Part shown: positions 46,247 through 54,742 of the stretch, piece after piece
How the letters are laid out: every line of letters begins with the position of its first letter
How positions within the stretch are numbered: the first letter of the stretch is position 1
Assembly (NCBI RefSeq): GCF_006376675.1
Contig: NZ_VEWK01000001.1
Coordinates: 124,001-188,000 of the forward strand
Length of the DNA: 64,000 nt
Direction: 5' to 3'
Origin: Brucella pecoris
Lineage (GTDB): Bacteria; Pseudomonadota; Alphaproteobacteria; Rhizobiales; Rhizobiaceae
The notes under the pieces: generated by a model
Seen by the model: only the letters and a program-made list of their open reading frames with translations
Told to the model about the DNA's origin: nothing
Database searches by the model: none
Translations under genes and position numbers: made by a program

Positions 46247-47482
46247 TTACTTCTTCAGGATCGCGTCCGCCTTGGCAGCAGCTTCCTTCAGCACGGCATC
46301 AGGTTCCCCCTTGCCGAGATAGATGCTCTGCATGGCATTGGACGTGATGTCGGCAATTTCTTCCCAGCCCGGAATGATCGGCGCGAAGCGAGCGTCCGGC
46401 AGTAGCGCAGTGAAGGCGGCAAGATCGGCATTATTGACGTAATAATCCATCTTCGCCTCTTCCTTGTTGACCGGAAGGAAGCCTTCGCCCTGAGTGAACT
46501 TGGCACGCCATTCGGTCTGGAACAGGAAGTCGAGCACCTTCCAAGCTTCCTCCTTGTTTTTGGAATTCTGGAACATGATGACGGAATCGGTCACGCCATA
46601 GGTGCCGCGCGCGCCTGTTGGCCCGGCAGGAATGGCTGCGACACCATATTTGAGGTCCGGCGCTTCTTCCTTGATCTGGTTGGAAAGGAAAGGCGCGGTA
46701 ATCATCATGCCGACCTTGCCCTGCTTGAACAGATTCTGAACGTCTTCGCGGGCATAGGAGGTGACGCCGGGCTGGGTCAGGCCATCGTCGATCAGCGACT
46801 TGTAAAGTTTCGCGGCTTCGAGCGCGCCGGGTGTGCTGAGGCCGGAGGTGCCGTCCTTGTTCAGGATTTCCGTGCCATAGGACCACATGCCGTAATAGTA
46901 ATAAACGTCGGTCTCGATTTCCTTGCCCTGCAGGCCGAAACCGTAATTCTCTCCGCCGAGCGCCTTGATCTTGGTGGCGGCGGCTCTCAGTTCGTCCCAG
47001 GTTGCGGGCGGATTTTCGACGCCTGCCTTGGCCAGCAGATCCTTGTTGTAATACATGGCGCGGGCAGATGCTGCGATCGGCAGGCCGTAGGTCTTGCCTT
47101 CAAGAACGGACGGCGACAGGAAAGTCTCGATGAAGCGGCCCTTGAATGCGTCATCCATATAGCCGTCGAGGGGTTCAGCGATACCTTGCTGTACGAAATC
47201 GATTAGCCAGCGCGTGCCGATGATCGAAAGGTCCGCATTGGTGCCTGCCGAAATATCAGTTGTCAGTTTCTGCAGAAGCACATCCCACGGAACCACTTCG
47301 AAATTGAGTGTAATGCCGGGATTGGCAGTCTCAAACGCCTTCTTGACCTCCTCAAAATAAGGACCGGTCTTGGAGCTGTACTCCGCCACGGTCATACGTA
47401 CTTCGCCGGCATTTGCGACCGACGACAGCGCCAGAATGCTCAATCCGGCCAGCAGGCCAGCCTTCCATTTGTTGATAGACAT
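46247..47482 (-). CDS. ABC transporter extracellular binding protein, family 1 (MalE/UgpB-like)
   Basis: A 411-residue periplasmic receptor. The signal peptide (about 25 residues, ending in VANA) is followed by VRMTVAEYSSKTGPYFEEVK. Conserved family features are PWDVLLQKLTTDISAGTNAD near residues 64-83, YNKDLLAKAGVENPPATWDE near 144-163, and the C-terminal domain with FSGK-like turns. First gene of the minus-strand part of the cluster. It is divergent from the SDR gene across a 180-base gap with a palindrome at 47578-47595. The substrate may not be a sugar, given the peptide/amino-acid-type enzymes nearby. Confidence 0.9.
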   Translation of the reverse strand: MSINKWKAGLLAGLSILALSSVANAGEVRMTVAEYSSKTGPYFEEVKKAFETANPGITLNFEVVPWDVLLQKLTTDISAGTNADLSIIGTRWLIDFVQQGIAEPLDGYMDDAFKGRFIETFLSPSVLEGKTYGLPIAASARAMYYNKDLLAKAGVENPPATWDELRAAATKIKALGGENYGFGLQGKEIETDVYYYYGMWSYGTEILNKDGTSGLSTPGALEAAKLYKSLIDDGLTQPGVTSYAREDVQNLFKQGKVGMMITAPFLSNQIKEEAPDLKYGVAAIPAGPTGARGTYGVTDSVIMFQNSKNKEEAWKVLDFLFQTEWRAKFTQGEGFLPVNKEEAKMDYYVNNADLAAFTALLPDARFAPIIPGWEEIADITSNAMQSIYLGKGEPDAVLKEAAAKADAILKK

Positions 47483-47577
47483 CTTCCCGTTCCCTTGTTT
47501 TGCCCCGCATTGGTGCGATGATGATCTATTTTTGTTATTTTCTTACATTATCGGCTTGATCGGTACTTTCAAGTGAA

Positions 47578-47595
47578 AAGTTTTGTTGCAAACTT
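47578..47595. promoter_or_regulatory. Operator-like palindrome AAGTTT-N6-AAACTT
   Basis: A perfect 6-bp inverted repeat with six-base spacer lies in the divergent region between the binding-protein gene and the SDR gene. The RpiR-family regulator at 49500 is the likely binder. Confidence 0.35.
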
Positions 47596-47662
47596 ACATT
47601 TTGACTTTTACGCTGGTGGGAATAAACAGGTGCAGAAAGCTGCCGCATAAAAGGGGAATAGC

Positions 47663-48436
47663 GTGGAGCAAGCAGGCGAATTTGCGGGAAAGTCGGTGCT
47701 GGTTACCGGGGCCGGTGGCGGTGTTGGAAGCGCGCTGGTCAAGCTGTTCTCTGAACGCGGCGCCCGCGTGATCGGTTGCGATACCACACTGGAGGCAATG
47801 ACCGGCGATGATTTTCATGCGCGTCATGCCTTTGATCTGCTTGACCGTGAGGGACTGGAGCTGGCCGCAGAGCGGATCATAGCGGAATCGGGCCTGCCCG
47901 ATATTGTCATCAACAATGCGGGCTGGACCCGTGCCGAGACCTTCGATGGGCTGGGGCAGGGCAATATCGACGCTGAGATCGACCTCAACCTGACTGCGGT
48001 TGCCGGATTTTCCAATGTCATGGCACAGGCCATGGCGGCGCGCGGACACGGCGTTTTTGTCTTCATTTCCTCGGTCAACGGTCTCCTGCATTTCGGAAAC
48101 CCGGCTTATGCGGCTGCCAAAGCCGGAATCAATGCTTTTGCGCGCGGTATTGCGGTTGAGTTCGGAAGGAAGGGCGTGCGCGCCAATGTCGTCTGTCCGG
48201 GGTCGATAAGAACGCCTGCATGGGATCATCGTATCGCGCAGGATGTAAGCGTGCTGGACCGCCTGCAGCGCTTTTATCCGTTGGGGCGTATCGTTGACAC
48301 GCGTGAAGTGGCGGAAACGGTCGCATTTTTGGCGTCGGATCGTGCTTCGGGCATTACCGGCGCGATCCTTCCGGTCGATGCCGGTCTGACTGCGGGCTGC
48401 CGTCCTTTCATCGAAGATATTCTCGGAGGCAACTGA
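47663..48436 (+). CDS. Short-chain dehydrogenase/reductase
   Basis: A 257-residue NAD(P)-dependent oxidoreductase. The Rossmann motif TGAGGGVG lies at residues 15-22, followed by Asp40 (VIGCD), which favours NAD over NADP. NNAG lies at 84-87, and the catalytic set is Ser136/137, Tyr149 and Lys153 (PAYAAAKAG). The C-terminal TGAILPVDAGLT is typical. Starts with GTG after AAAAGGGGAA. It is the first plus-strand gene of the M81/RidA cluster and is four bases from the ATPase gene. Substrate unknown, probably a hydroxy compound of the same pathway. Confidence 0.92.
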   Translation: MEQAGEFAGKSVLVTGAGGGVGSALVKLFSERGARVIGCDTTLEAMTGDDFHARHAFDLLDREGLELAAERIIAESGLPDIVINNAGWTRAETFDGLGQGNIDAEIDLNLTAVAGFSNVMAQAMAARGHGVFVFISSVNGLLHFGNPAYAAAKAGINAFARGIAVEFGRKGVRANVVCPGSIRTPAWDHRIAQDVSVLDRLQRFYPLGRIVDTREVAETVAFLASDRASGITGAILPVDAGLTAGCRPFIEDILGGN

Positions 48437-48439
48437 GCG

Positions 48440-49492
48440 ATGAAAGAGGTTTCGCTGCGCGGTATCACCAAAACCTTCGGACAATTGACCGTTCTCGACC
48501 GTGTCGATCTCGATATTCAAAGCGGGGAATTCCTTGTGCTGGTCGGTCCTTCCGGTTGCGGAAAATCCACGCTTTTACGGATGGTGGCCGGGCTTGAGCC
48601 CATTTCCGGCGGCGACCTTCTGATTGGTGGGGAACGCGCTAATGAGCTACCACCGCAAAAGCGCAATATCGCGATGGTGTTTCAATCCTATGCGCTGTTT
48701 CCGCATATGACGGCGCGTGAAAATATCGGTTTTGGCCCACGCATTCGCGGCGAGAAGTCGGAAGAAACAGCCGCGAAGGTCGACAGGGCGGCGTCCATCC
48801 TCAATCTCCATTCCTATCTTGATCGCTATCCGCGTCAGCTTTCGGGCGGGCAGCGCCAGCGCGTCGCCATGGGGCGTGCCATTGTTCGCGAACCATCGGT
48901 GTTTCTGTTCGACGAACCGCTTTCCAATCTCGATGCGCAGTTGCGTGTGCAGATGCGCACGGAGATCAAGGCCCTGCATCAGCGGCTGAAATCGACGGTG
49001 ATCTATGTCACCCACGATCAGATCGAGGCCATGACCATGGCCGACCGGATCGTGGTTATGAACCAGGGCAAGATTCAACAGATCGGCGCACCGTTGGACA
49101 TTTATGACCGCCCCGCCAACAAGTTTGTTGCAAGCTTTATCGGTTCACCGTCGATGAGCTTCATTCCCGGAACTGTGTCGGGAGGAATATTCCGCACAGG
49201 TGAAGGCGAAGAGATCGCCGTTTCAGCGGGGCCGTCAAATGCCCGGCAGGCGGAAGCGGGCATTCGGCCAGAAAACTTCACGGTCACGCAGGCTGGCAAG
49301 GGGCTGACGCTCACTGTGGAGGTGATCGAGCCGACAGGTCCCGAAACGCATATCTATGGCCGCATTGCGGGACAGCCCATACGAGCTGTGTTTCGCGAGC
49401 GCATTCACCTTGCGCCGGGCGAGCAAGTGCCTGTAACTGCAAAGAGCGAACATATACATCTTTTCGACAAGGATAGCGGTCTCCCGCTTTGA
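48440..49492 (+). CDS. ABC transporter ATP-binding protein (MalK/UgpC-like)
   Basis: A 350-residue ATPase. Walker A GPSGCGKS lies at residues 36-43, the signature LSGGQRQRVAMGRAI near 133-147, Walker B VFLFDEPLSNLD near 153-164, and switch His in VTHDQIEAM. A C-terminal TOBE regulatory domain covers about 235-345. It probably serves the two permeases and binding protein on the other strand, since no other permease lies in the cluster. Confidence 0.92.
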   Translation: MKEVSLRGITKTFGQLTVLDRVDLDIQSGEFLVLVGPSGCGKSTLLRMVAGLEPISGGDLLIGGERANELPPQKRNIAMVFQSYALFPHMTARENIGFGPRIRGEKSEETAAKVDRAASILNLHSYLDRYPRQLSGGQRQRVAMGRAIVREPSVFLFDEPLSNLDAQLRVQMRTEIKALHQRLKSTVIYVTHDQIEAMTMADRIVVMNQGKIQQIGAPLDIYDRPANKFVASFIGSPSMSFIPGTVSGGIFRTGEGEEIAVSAGPSNARQAEAGIRPENFTVTQAGKGLTLTVEVIEPTGPETHIYGRIAGQPIRAVFRERIHLAPGEQVPVTAKSEHIHLFDKDSGLPL

Positions 49493-49499
49493 ACTTCCC

Positions 49500-50381
49500 A
49501 TGAGCAAGGTTGCCGACATCATCACGCGGCTGCATGTCGTGGCGCAGGACGGATCGAAATCCGACCGGCGGCTGGCGGCACTTGTGCTGGCCGATCCTGA
49601 TTACGCCTCCAAGGCGGCAATCTCGGAAATCGCCGCCAGAGCCGGTGTCAGTGAACCCACTGTGACCCGCTTTTGTCGAGCACTCGGCTGTGATGGGATT
49701 CGTGATTTCAAGTTTTTTCTGGCGCAGGCGCTGGCCATTGGCGGCCAGTATCTGACAGCGGAAATTCCCGCTCGTGACGTTCGTGAGAGTCGTATAGCCA
49801 CGGCTGTAACCGATGCGGCGGTTGCCGCTATCCAGCGTGCAAGCGACGGGCTCGATATGGGCGTATTGATGAAAGTGGCCGAACGACTTGCCGCCGGTGG
49901 TCCTGTTCTAAGCCTTGGGTCCGGCGGTATCTCGTCCATGCTGGCAACAGAGATGCAGAACCGTTTGTTCCGGCTGGGTATTCCGGTCAGCGCGCAAGTG
50001 GATGGGCAGTTGCAGCGCATGTATGCCGCCGTCACTACGCATGAAACGACGGTGATCGCTTTCTCAGTCTCCGGCTTCGCGCGTTCGGTGGTGGAGGCCG
50101 TGCTTGTCGCGCGGCAATATGGAGCGCAGACGGTAGCGATCACACCTGCCGGATCCGATCTCGCCAGGGCGACGGACGTACTCATTCCTTATCAGGCCAA
50201 TGAAGATGGCAATATCTACAAGCCAACATCGTCGCGCTTTGCGCTGCTCGCCATTCTCGACATGATCGCCACGGCTACGGCGGAAGCGCGAGGGCCGAAG
50301 GTGTTGGAAAGCCTGCGTCGCATCAAGCATAGCCTCAATACGCTCACCATAGATGATCCGCGCTTGCCGCTGGGAGACTGA
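49500..50381 (+). CDS. RpiR/MurR-family transcriptional regulator
   Basis: A 293-residue regulator with an N-terminal HTH_6 domain (about residues 1-75, with KAAISEIAARAGVSEPTVTR) and a C-terminal SIS domain (about 125-260) that usually binds a phosphosugar (LSLGSGGISSMLATEMQNRL near 139-158 and VIAFSVSGFARSVVEAVL near 188-205). The gene lies 8 bases after the ATPase gene and four bases before the PLP enzyme gene, so it is in the operon it likely controls. Confidence 0.9.
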   Translation: MSKVADIITRLHVVAQDGSKSDRRLAALVLADPDYASKAAISEIAARAGVSEPTVTRFCRALGCDGIRDFKFFLAQALAIGGQYLTAEIPARDVRESRIATAVTDAAVAAIQRASDGLDMGVLMKVAERLAAGGPVLSLGSGGISSMLATEMQNRLFRLGIPVSAQVDGQLQRMYAAVTTHETTVIAFSVSGFARSVVEAVLVARQYGAQTVAITPAGSDLARATDVLIPYQANEDGNIYKPTSSRFALLAILDMIATATAEARGPKVLESLRRIKHSLNTLTIDDPRLPLGD

Positions 50382-50384
50382 TAC

Positions 50385-51449
50385 ATGACCAGACCGAAAA
50401 CCGTGCACGAGGTGGATACACCCGCGATCCTCATCGACATTGATCGCGTGAAAGCGAACATCGCCAAGGCCCAAGCCCATGCGGATTCCGTGGGCGTGAA
50501 ACTGCGCCCGCATATCAAGACGCATAAATTGCCATTCTTTGCCAAAATGCAGGTGGAAGCGGGCGCGACCGGGATTACTTGCCAGAAACTTGGTGAGGCG
50601 GAAGTCATGGCCGATGCGGGGCTGACGGACATTTTCCTGCCCTATAATATTCTGGGTCAGGAAAAGCTTGATCGCCTTCACGCCCTGCATCAACGCATCA
50701 CGCTGTCGGTGACGGTTGATAATTCAACCTCCCTTGCAGGGCTTGCAGCGCGTTTCACCGATGAAAAACATCCGTTGAAAGTGCTTGTCGAATGCGACAC
50801 CGGTATGGGGCGCTGTGGCGTGCAGACGCCAGCCGAAGCGTTGGAACTTGCACGGATTATCGATCAAAGTGCAGGGCTGCGTTTCGGCGGACTGATGACC
50901 TATCCCGCAGCGGGAAAACCGGACGAGGCTGAACAATGGCTTTGTTCGGCACGCGAACTGCTGGAAGCAAACGGTTTTCCGTGCGAGACGATTTCGAGCG
51001 GCGGTACGCCCGATATGTGGCGCAAACCCACTGACAGTGTTGTCACCGAGTATCGCCCTGGTACCTATATCTATTTCGACCGTTATCAGGTCGCCAAGGG
51101 AGCGGCGACAGTGGATGATTGCGCCTTGACGGTGCTTTCAACGGTCGTCAGTCACCCAACATCTGAGCGCGCAATCATTGATGCCGGTTCCAAGGCGCTA
51201 TCCAGCGATACGTTGGGACTAAGCGATTATGGTGAGATAATGGGGCGTCCCGACGCCCGTCTGATCGGCTTGAGTGAGGAGCACGGCAAACTGACCGGCG
51301 ACGTCGCCGACATGAAAGTTGGTGAGCGGGTCCGCGTTATTCCCGACCATGTCTGCGTCGTTTCCAATCTCTTCGACGAGGTTCATCTTGTTTCGGGCAA
51401 GGATGTCGTTGACATACTGCCGGTCGCCGCACGTGGAAAATTAGGATAA
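50385..51449 (+). CDS. D-threonine aldolase / D-serine dehydratase-like PLP enzyme (DSD1 family)
   Basis: A 354-residue fold-III PLP enzyme acting on beta-hydroxy D-amino acids. The PLP-lysine motif RPHIKTHK gives Lys45. The Zn-binding pair His-x-Cys is visible in IPDHVCVVSNL near residues 322-332, and the phosphate-binding loop SSGGTPDMW near 205-213 fits the family. Aldolase members give glycine plus an aldehyde; dehydratase members give an enamine that RidA would hydrolyse. It is adjacent to a cluster with RidA, which favours the second type. Substrate unknown. Confidence 0.88.
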   Translation: MTRPKTVHEVDTPAILIDIDRVKANIAKAQAHADSVGVKLRPHIKTHKLPFFAKMQVEAGATGITCQKLGEAEVMADAGLTDIFLPYNILGQEKLDRLHALHQRITLSVTVDNSTSLAGLAARFTDEKHPLKVLVECDTGMGRCGVQTPAEALELARIIDQSAGLRFGGLMTYPAAGKPDEAEQWLCSARELLEANGFPCETISSGGTPDMWRKPTDSVVTEYRPGTYIYFDRYQVAKGAATVDDCALTVLSTVVSHPTSERAIIDAGSKALSSDTLGLSDYGEIMGRPDARLIGLSEEHGKLTGDVADMKVGERVRVIPDHVCVVSNLFDEVHLVSGKDVVDILPVAARGKLG

Positions 51450-51462
51450 TCAGGAGGATAGC

Positions 51463-51936
51463 ATGAAAGGCGCGGTCAATCCGTTTGCTGGCGACAAGGA
51501 TCGCGAACAGATTTGGGAAATGCTCGTGCGGCGCGATATCGAAGCTTTCGTGTCGCAAGACTGGTCCTTGGTGGCCGATGATTTCGACGAGTTGCGCTTC
51601 CTTGGCATTCATGCACACAATGATCGCGATCCCGACAAATGGGACGCGGGATTTCCGACGCTCATAAGTTATCGCGATGAATGGCTGCGGCAGGCGGCGG
51701 AAAGTGCGGCGGTTGAGTATGCCGAATCCTTGGCAGACGGTATCTTCCGTGCGACGAATCTGAGCGTGATCGATATTACCGGCGATGTCGCTTTTGCGCG
51801 GAAAAAATTCGATGGAACGATCGCAAAGAAGGACGGAACCGTCGATCGCCTCAACTGGCAGACGCTTTATTTTTGCCGTCGTGAAGGCGCGCGCTGGAAG
51901 ATCACAGGCTTTGTCGGCTATATGGCTTACCGCTGA
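51463..51936 (+). CDS. NTF2/SnoaL-like small protein, unknown function
   Basis: A 157-residue soluble protein with an NTF2-like pattern: an N-terminal helix (KDREQIWEMLVRRDIEAFVS), a beta-strand-rich middle, and a C-terminal strand pair (NWQTLYFCRREGARWKITGF). Such proteins are often cone-shaped isomerases or binding proteins. It has an AGGAGG ribosome site 13 bases after the PLP enzyme gene and ends the operon with a terminator. Only the fold is suggested, not the activity. Confidence 0.7.
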   Translation: MKGAVNPFAGDKDREQIWEMLVRRDIEAFVSQDWSLVADDFDELRFLGIHAHNDRDPDKWDAGFPTLISYRDEWLRQAAESAAVEYAESLADGIFRATNLSVIDITGDVAFARKKFDGTIAKKDGTVDRLNWQTLYFCRREGARWKITGFVGYMAYR

Positions 51937-51965
51937 AAATCGAGACCTTTGAAACCTGTATATCA

Positions 51966-51996
51966 CGGCGCGAATTGCTCAATTCGCGCCGTTTTT
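51966..51996 (+). terminator. Intrinsic terminator of the M81/RidA/PLP cluster
   Basis: CGGCGCGAATTG / CAATTCGCGCCG (12-bp perfect stem, 2-base loop) is followed by TTTTT. It ends the plus-strand operon 47648-51936. Confidence 0.88.
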
Positions 51997-52488
51997 ATGT
52001 ATAGACTAGATAGTTTCAGCTTGCAGTATAATCACACTATTTTTCTGTAATTATAGTCGCTTTTATCATGAATTGTACTAATTCGGATGATGTCGCACCT
52101 GATAGCATATTTGTCGCAGGCCGTTCCGATAATTGACTGGAACGAGACTACTATTGCTTTCAGGCTGGTCGATTGTCTCCTGCTTTGAGCCGTGTCGATC
52201 AGCCCCCAAAACCCGCCGCGCAACCCTTCAAAAAAATCATTCAAGGGGACGGTTGCTGGACGGATCATTCAGATGAATTCACGGCTGTGGGTGGACATGT
52301 CGGGAAATGACCTATATAGAATCAGGAAATCTATCGATAATCATTCCATGCGGACCGTTCGCGGAACGCAGATCGCGTGTGAGCGATTTGCGTTGGAATG
52401 AAGTTCTATCATTGTAAAAAGGAGATTTAAGTCCGCCAGCACAGCGGGGTTAAACTTAATGCATGGTATTTTATACAAGGAAGAAAGT
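51997..52488 (+). other. Long proV leader / intergenic stretch, no clear gene
   Basis: Nearly 0.5 kb separates the terminator from proV. A plus-strand frame (52192-52401) and a minus-strand frame (52032-52268) exist, but neither has a clear ribosome site or known domain. An A/T-rich part (52020-52080) probably carries the osmotically regulated proU promoter. A Shine-Dalgarno-like AAAAAGGAGA at 52417 has no start codon after it. Confidence 0.4.
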
Positions 52489-53673
52489 ATGAAGTCGCCG
52501 GCTAAGACAAAAATAAGCTTGAAGAGCGTTTTTAAAGTCTTCGGCGATGACCCGCAGCGCGCAATGCAGGAACTGCGCGCAGGTAAGTCAAAAACCCAGA
52601 TTCACAGCGAACTCGGCGCGACAATCGGCGTCGACAATGCCACCTTCGACATCTACGAAGGCGAAGTATTCGTTATTATGGGGCTCTCGGGCTCGGGCAA
52701 GTCTACGCTTCTGCGTCTGCTCAATCGCCTGATCGAACCGACTGCCGGTTCCATCGAAGTGGATGGTCGCGACATCGTCAAGATGAGCACGCGTGAGCTG
52801 ATCGATCTTCGTCGCCGCGACATGAGCATGGTGTTCCAGTCTTTCGCCCTCCTGCCCAATCGTTCGGTCCTGAACAATGCCTCGTTCGGTCTTGAAGTGG
52901 CTGGAATGGGCGAAACTGAGCGCCATCAGAAAGCGCTGAATGCACTCGCTGCCGTCGGGCTTGAGCCTTATGCCCACAGCATGCCGGATCAGCTTTCCGG
53001 CGGCATGAAACAGCGTGTCGGGCTGGCACGTGCTCTGGCGAGCGAGCCGACCATTCTCCTGATGGACGAGGCTTTTTCCGCGCTCGATCCGCTGATCCGC
53101 ACCGAAATGCAGGATGAACTCAAGCGGCTTCAGGCAGAACACACCCGAACGATCATTTTCGTCAGTCACGATCTGGACGAAGCCATGCGGATCGGCGACC
53201 GTATCTGCATCATGCAGCACGGCAAGGTCGTGCAGGTGGGAACGCCAAATGAAATCGTGTCCGCACCGGCCAACGATTATGTTCGTTCCTTCTTCCGCAA
53301 TGTCGATGTGTCACGCGTTTTCAAGGCTGCCGATGTGGCTCGTGAGGATGAGCTGATCGTCTTCGAGCCCGAACAGCTTGCAACAGCGCTCGAACGTTTC
53401 GACGCGAGCGGCAAGACGTTTGGCGTATTGATCGATGCCGACCGCACTTATCGCGGAATGGTCAGCCGCGACGCGTTGGCAAAGGGTGCTGTAGCGCAAG
53501 ATGGCGAGAGGCTGGATAGTGTTCCTGCTATCGAAGCCGAGGCGCCCCTTTCCGGATTGCTGACGCAGGTGGCGGAAAGCCCCTGGCCGGTTCCGGTTAC
53601 TGACCGCCAGAACCGTTATGTCGGTGCCATCAGCAAATCGGCATTGCTCGAAACGCTTGGACGCGCGGGTTGA
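52489..53673 (+). CDS. proV: Glycine betaine/proline ABC transporter ATP-binding protein
   Basis: A 394-residue ATPase of the osmoprotectant uptake family. The extended N-terminus before the core (about residues 1-50) is typical of ProV. Walker A GLSGSGKS lies at 65-72, the signature [15 protein letters not shown] near 170-184, Walker [14 protein letters not shown] near 190-202. The C-terminus (about 285-390) carries a CBS-like regulatory module. ATG 52489 has AAGGAAG before it. It is the first gene of proVWX and lies 81 bases before proW. Confidence 0.95.
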   Translation: MKSPAKTKISLKSVFKVFGDDPQRAMQELRAGKSKTQIHSELGATIGVDNATFDIYEGEVFVIMGLSGSGKSTLLRLLNRLIEPTAGSIEVDGRDIVKMSTRELIDLRRRDMSMVFQSFALLPNRSVLNNASFGLEVAGMGETERHQKALNALAAVGLEPYAHSMPDQLSGGMKQRVGLARALASEPTILLMDEAFSALDPLIRTEMQDELKRLQAEHTRTIIFVSHDLDEAMRIGDRICIMQHGKVVQVGTPNEIVSAPANDYVRSFFRNVDVSRVFKAADVAREDELIVFEPEQLATALERFDASGKTFGVLIDADRTYRGMVSRDALAKGAVAQDGERLDSVPAIEAEAPLSGLLTQVAESPWPVPVTDRQNRYVGAISKSALLETLGRAG

Positions 53674-53754
53674 GACCAGCGCGCCAACGGACTTTTGCCC
53701 GATAAAGGCAGAATTGGTCCAATCCAGAAGAAATACGGAAATGGACGGTAAAAC

Positions 53755-54660
53755 ATGGATTTGAATTTTAGTGTCGGCGGATGGGCGGATGTTGTGGTCA
53801 ATTACATTCTCGACCACTTTACGCCCGCGCTCGATATGATCGCAGCCGCCATCGGTTTTGTTACCGACGGCATCCAGAATGCTCTTCTTGTTGTTCCGCC
53901 GATAGGCGGGGTTGCAATTCTCACATTGCTCGCGCTGTGGCGTGTAGGGTGGAAATTCGCGATATTCGCGGCTCTTGCATTGGGACTCATCATCCACATG
54001 GAGTTGTGGACCGGTACGATGGAAAGCCTTTCTCTGGTGCTGGCATCTACGGTTATCGCTGTCGTGATCGGTATTCCGCTCGGCATCGCCATGGCGCGGA
54101 ATGATACGGTCGCTTCGATCGTGCGTCCGGTGCTCGATCTCATGCAGACGATGCCCGCTTTTGTCTATCTCATTCCGGCAGCGATGTTTTTCGGCCTTGG
54201 CGCCGTGCCCGGAACGATTGCGACGGTGATCTTCGCCATGCCGCCGGTCGTGCGTCTGACCAATCTCGGTATCCGGCAGGTGCATGCGGAATTCGTCGAA
54301 GCCGGACTGGCCTTCGGCTGCACGTCGCGGCAGCTCCTGTTCAAGGTGCAGCTTCCGAACGCCATGCCCTCGATCATGGCCGGTATCAACCAGACAATCA
54401 TGTTGTCGCTTTCGATGGTGGTTATCGCATCGATGATCGGCGCGGGCGGCCTCGGCAATACGGTTTTGACCGGCATTCAGCGCCTCAATGTGGGGCTTGG
54501 CTTCGAAGGTGGCCTTGCAGTGGTCATTCTGGCGGTCATTCTCGACCGCATTACCCAGAGCTTCGGCAAGGGCGGAGCGGGATTTTTCAAGAGGCTCGCA
54601 TCTTTAAGAAAGGCGGCGGACAACCAGTCCGCCTCGTCCTTTCGCAAGCAGGAAGCATGA
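53755..54660 (+). CDS. proW: Glycine betaine/proline ABC transporter permease
   Basis: A 301-residue inner-membrane permease with about six hydrophobic segments. It contains IVRPVLDLMQTMPAFVYLIP near residues 122-141 and the EAA-type loop FVEAGLAFGCTSRQLLFKVQ near 181-200. A Gly-rich MIGAGGLGNTVLTGIQRL follows near 227-244. It is the second gene of the proU operon; an 82-base spacer with a short tandem repeat precedes proX. Confidence 0.94.
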   Translation: MDLNFSVGGWADVVVNYILDHFTPALDMIAAAIGFVTDGIQNALLVVPPIGGVAILTLLALWRVGWKFAIFAALALGLIIHMELWTGTMESLSLVLASTVIAVVIGIPLGIAMARNDTVASIVRPVLDLMQTMPAFVYLIPAAMFFGLGAVPGTIATVIFAMPPVVRLTNLGIRQVHAEFVEAGLAFGCTSRQLLFKVQLPNAMPSIMAGINQTIMLSLSMVVIASMIGAGGLGNTVLTGIQRLNVGLGFEGGLAVVILAVILDRITQSFGKGGAGFFKRLASLRKAADNQSASSFRKQEA

Positions 54661-54680
54661 AGCAGACAAAAATAACTAAG

Positions 54681-54708
54681 AATAACCCAATAATAACCCA
54701 ATAATAAC
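54681..54708 (+). repeat. Short tandem repeat between proW and proX
   Basis: The 11-base unit AATAACCCAAT occurs twice and a half (54681-54708) directly before the proX ribosome site. It could change proX mRNA structure or be prone to slippage; function is unknown. Confidence 0.7.
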
Positions 54709-54742
54709 AACGGGAACTGATACCAATCGAAAAGGAGAAACT

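Noticed and set aside
52032..52401. Opposing short frames in the proV leader (52032-52268 minus, 52192-52401 plus)
   Set aside because: Neither has a good start signal, domain or neighbour context; treated as non-coding leader.
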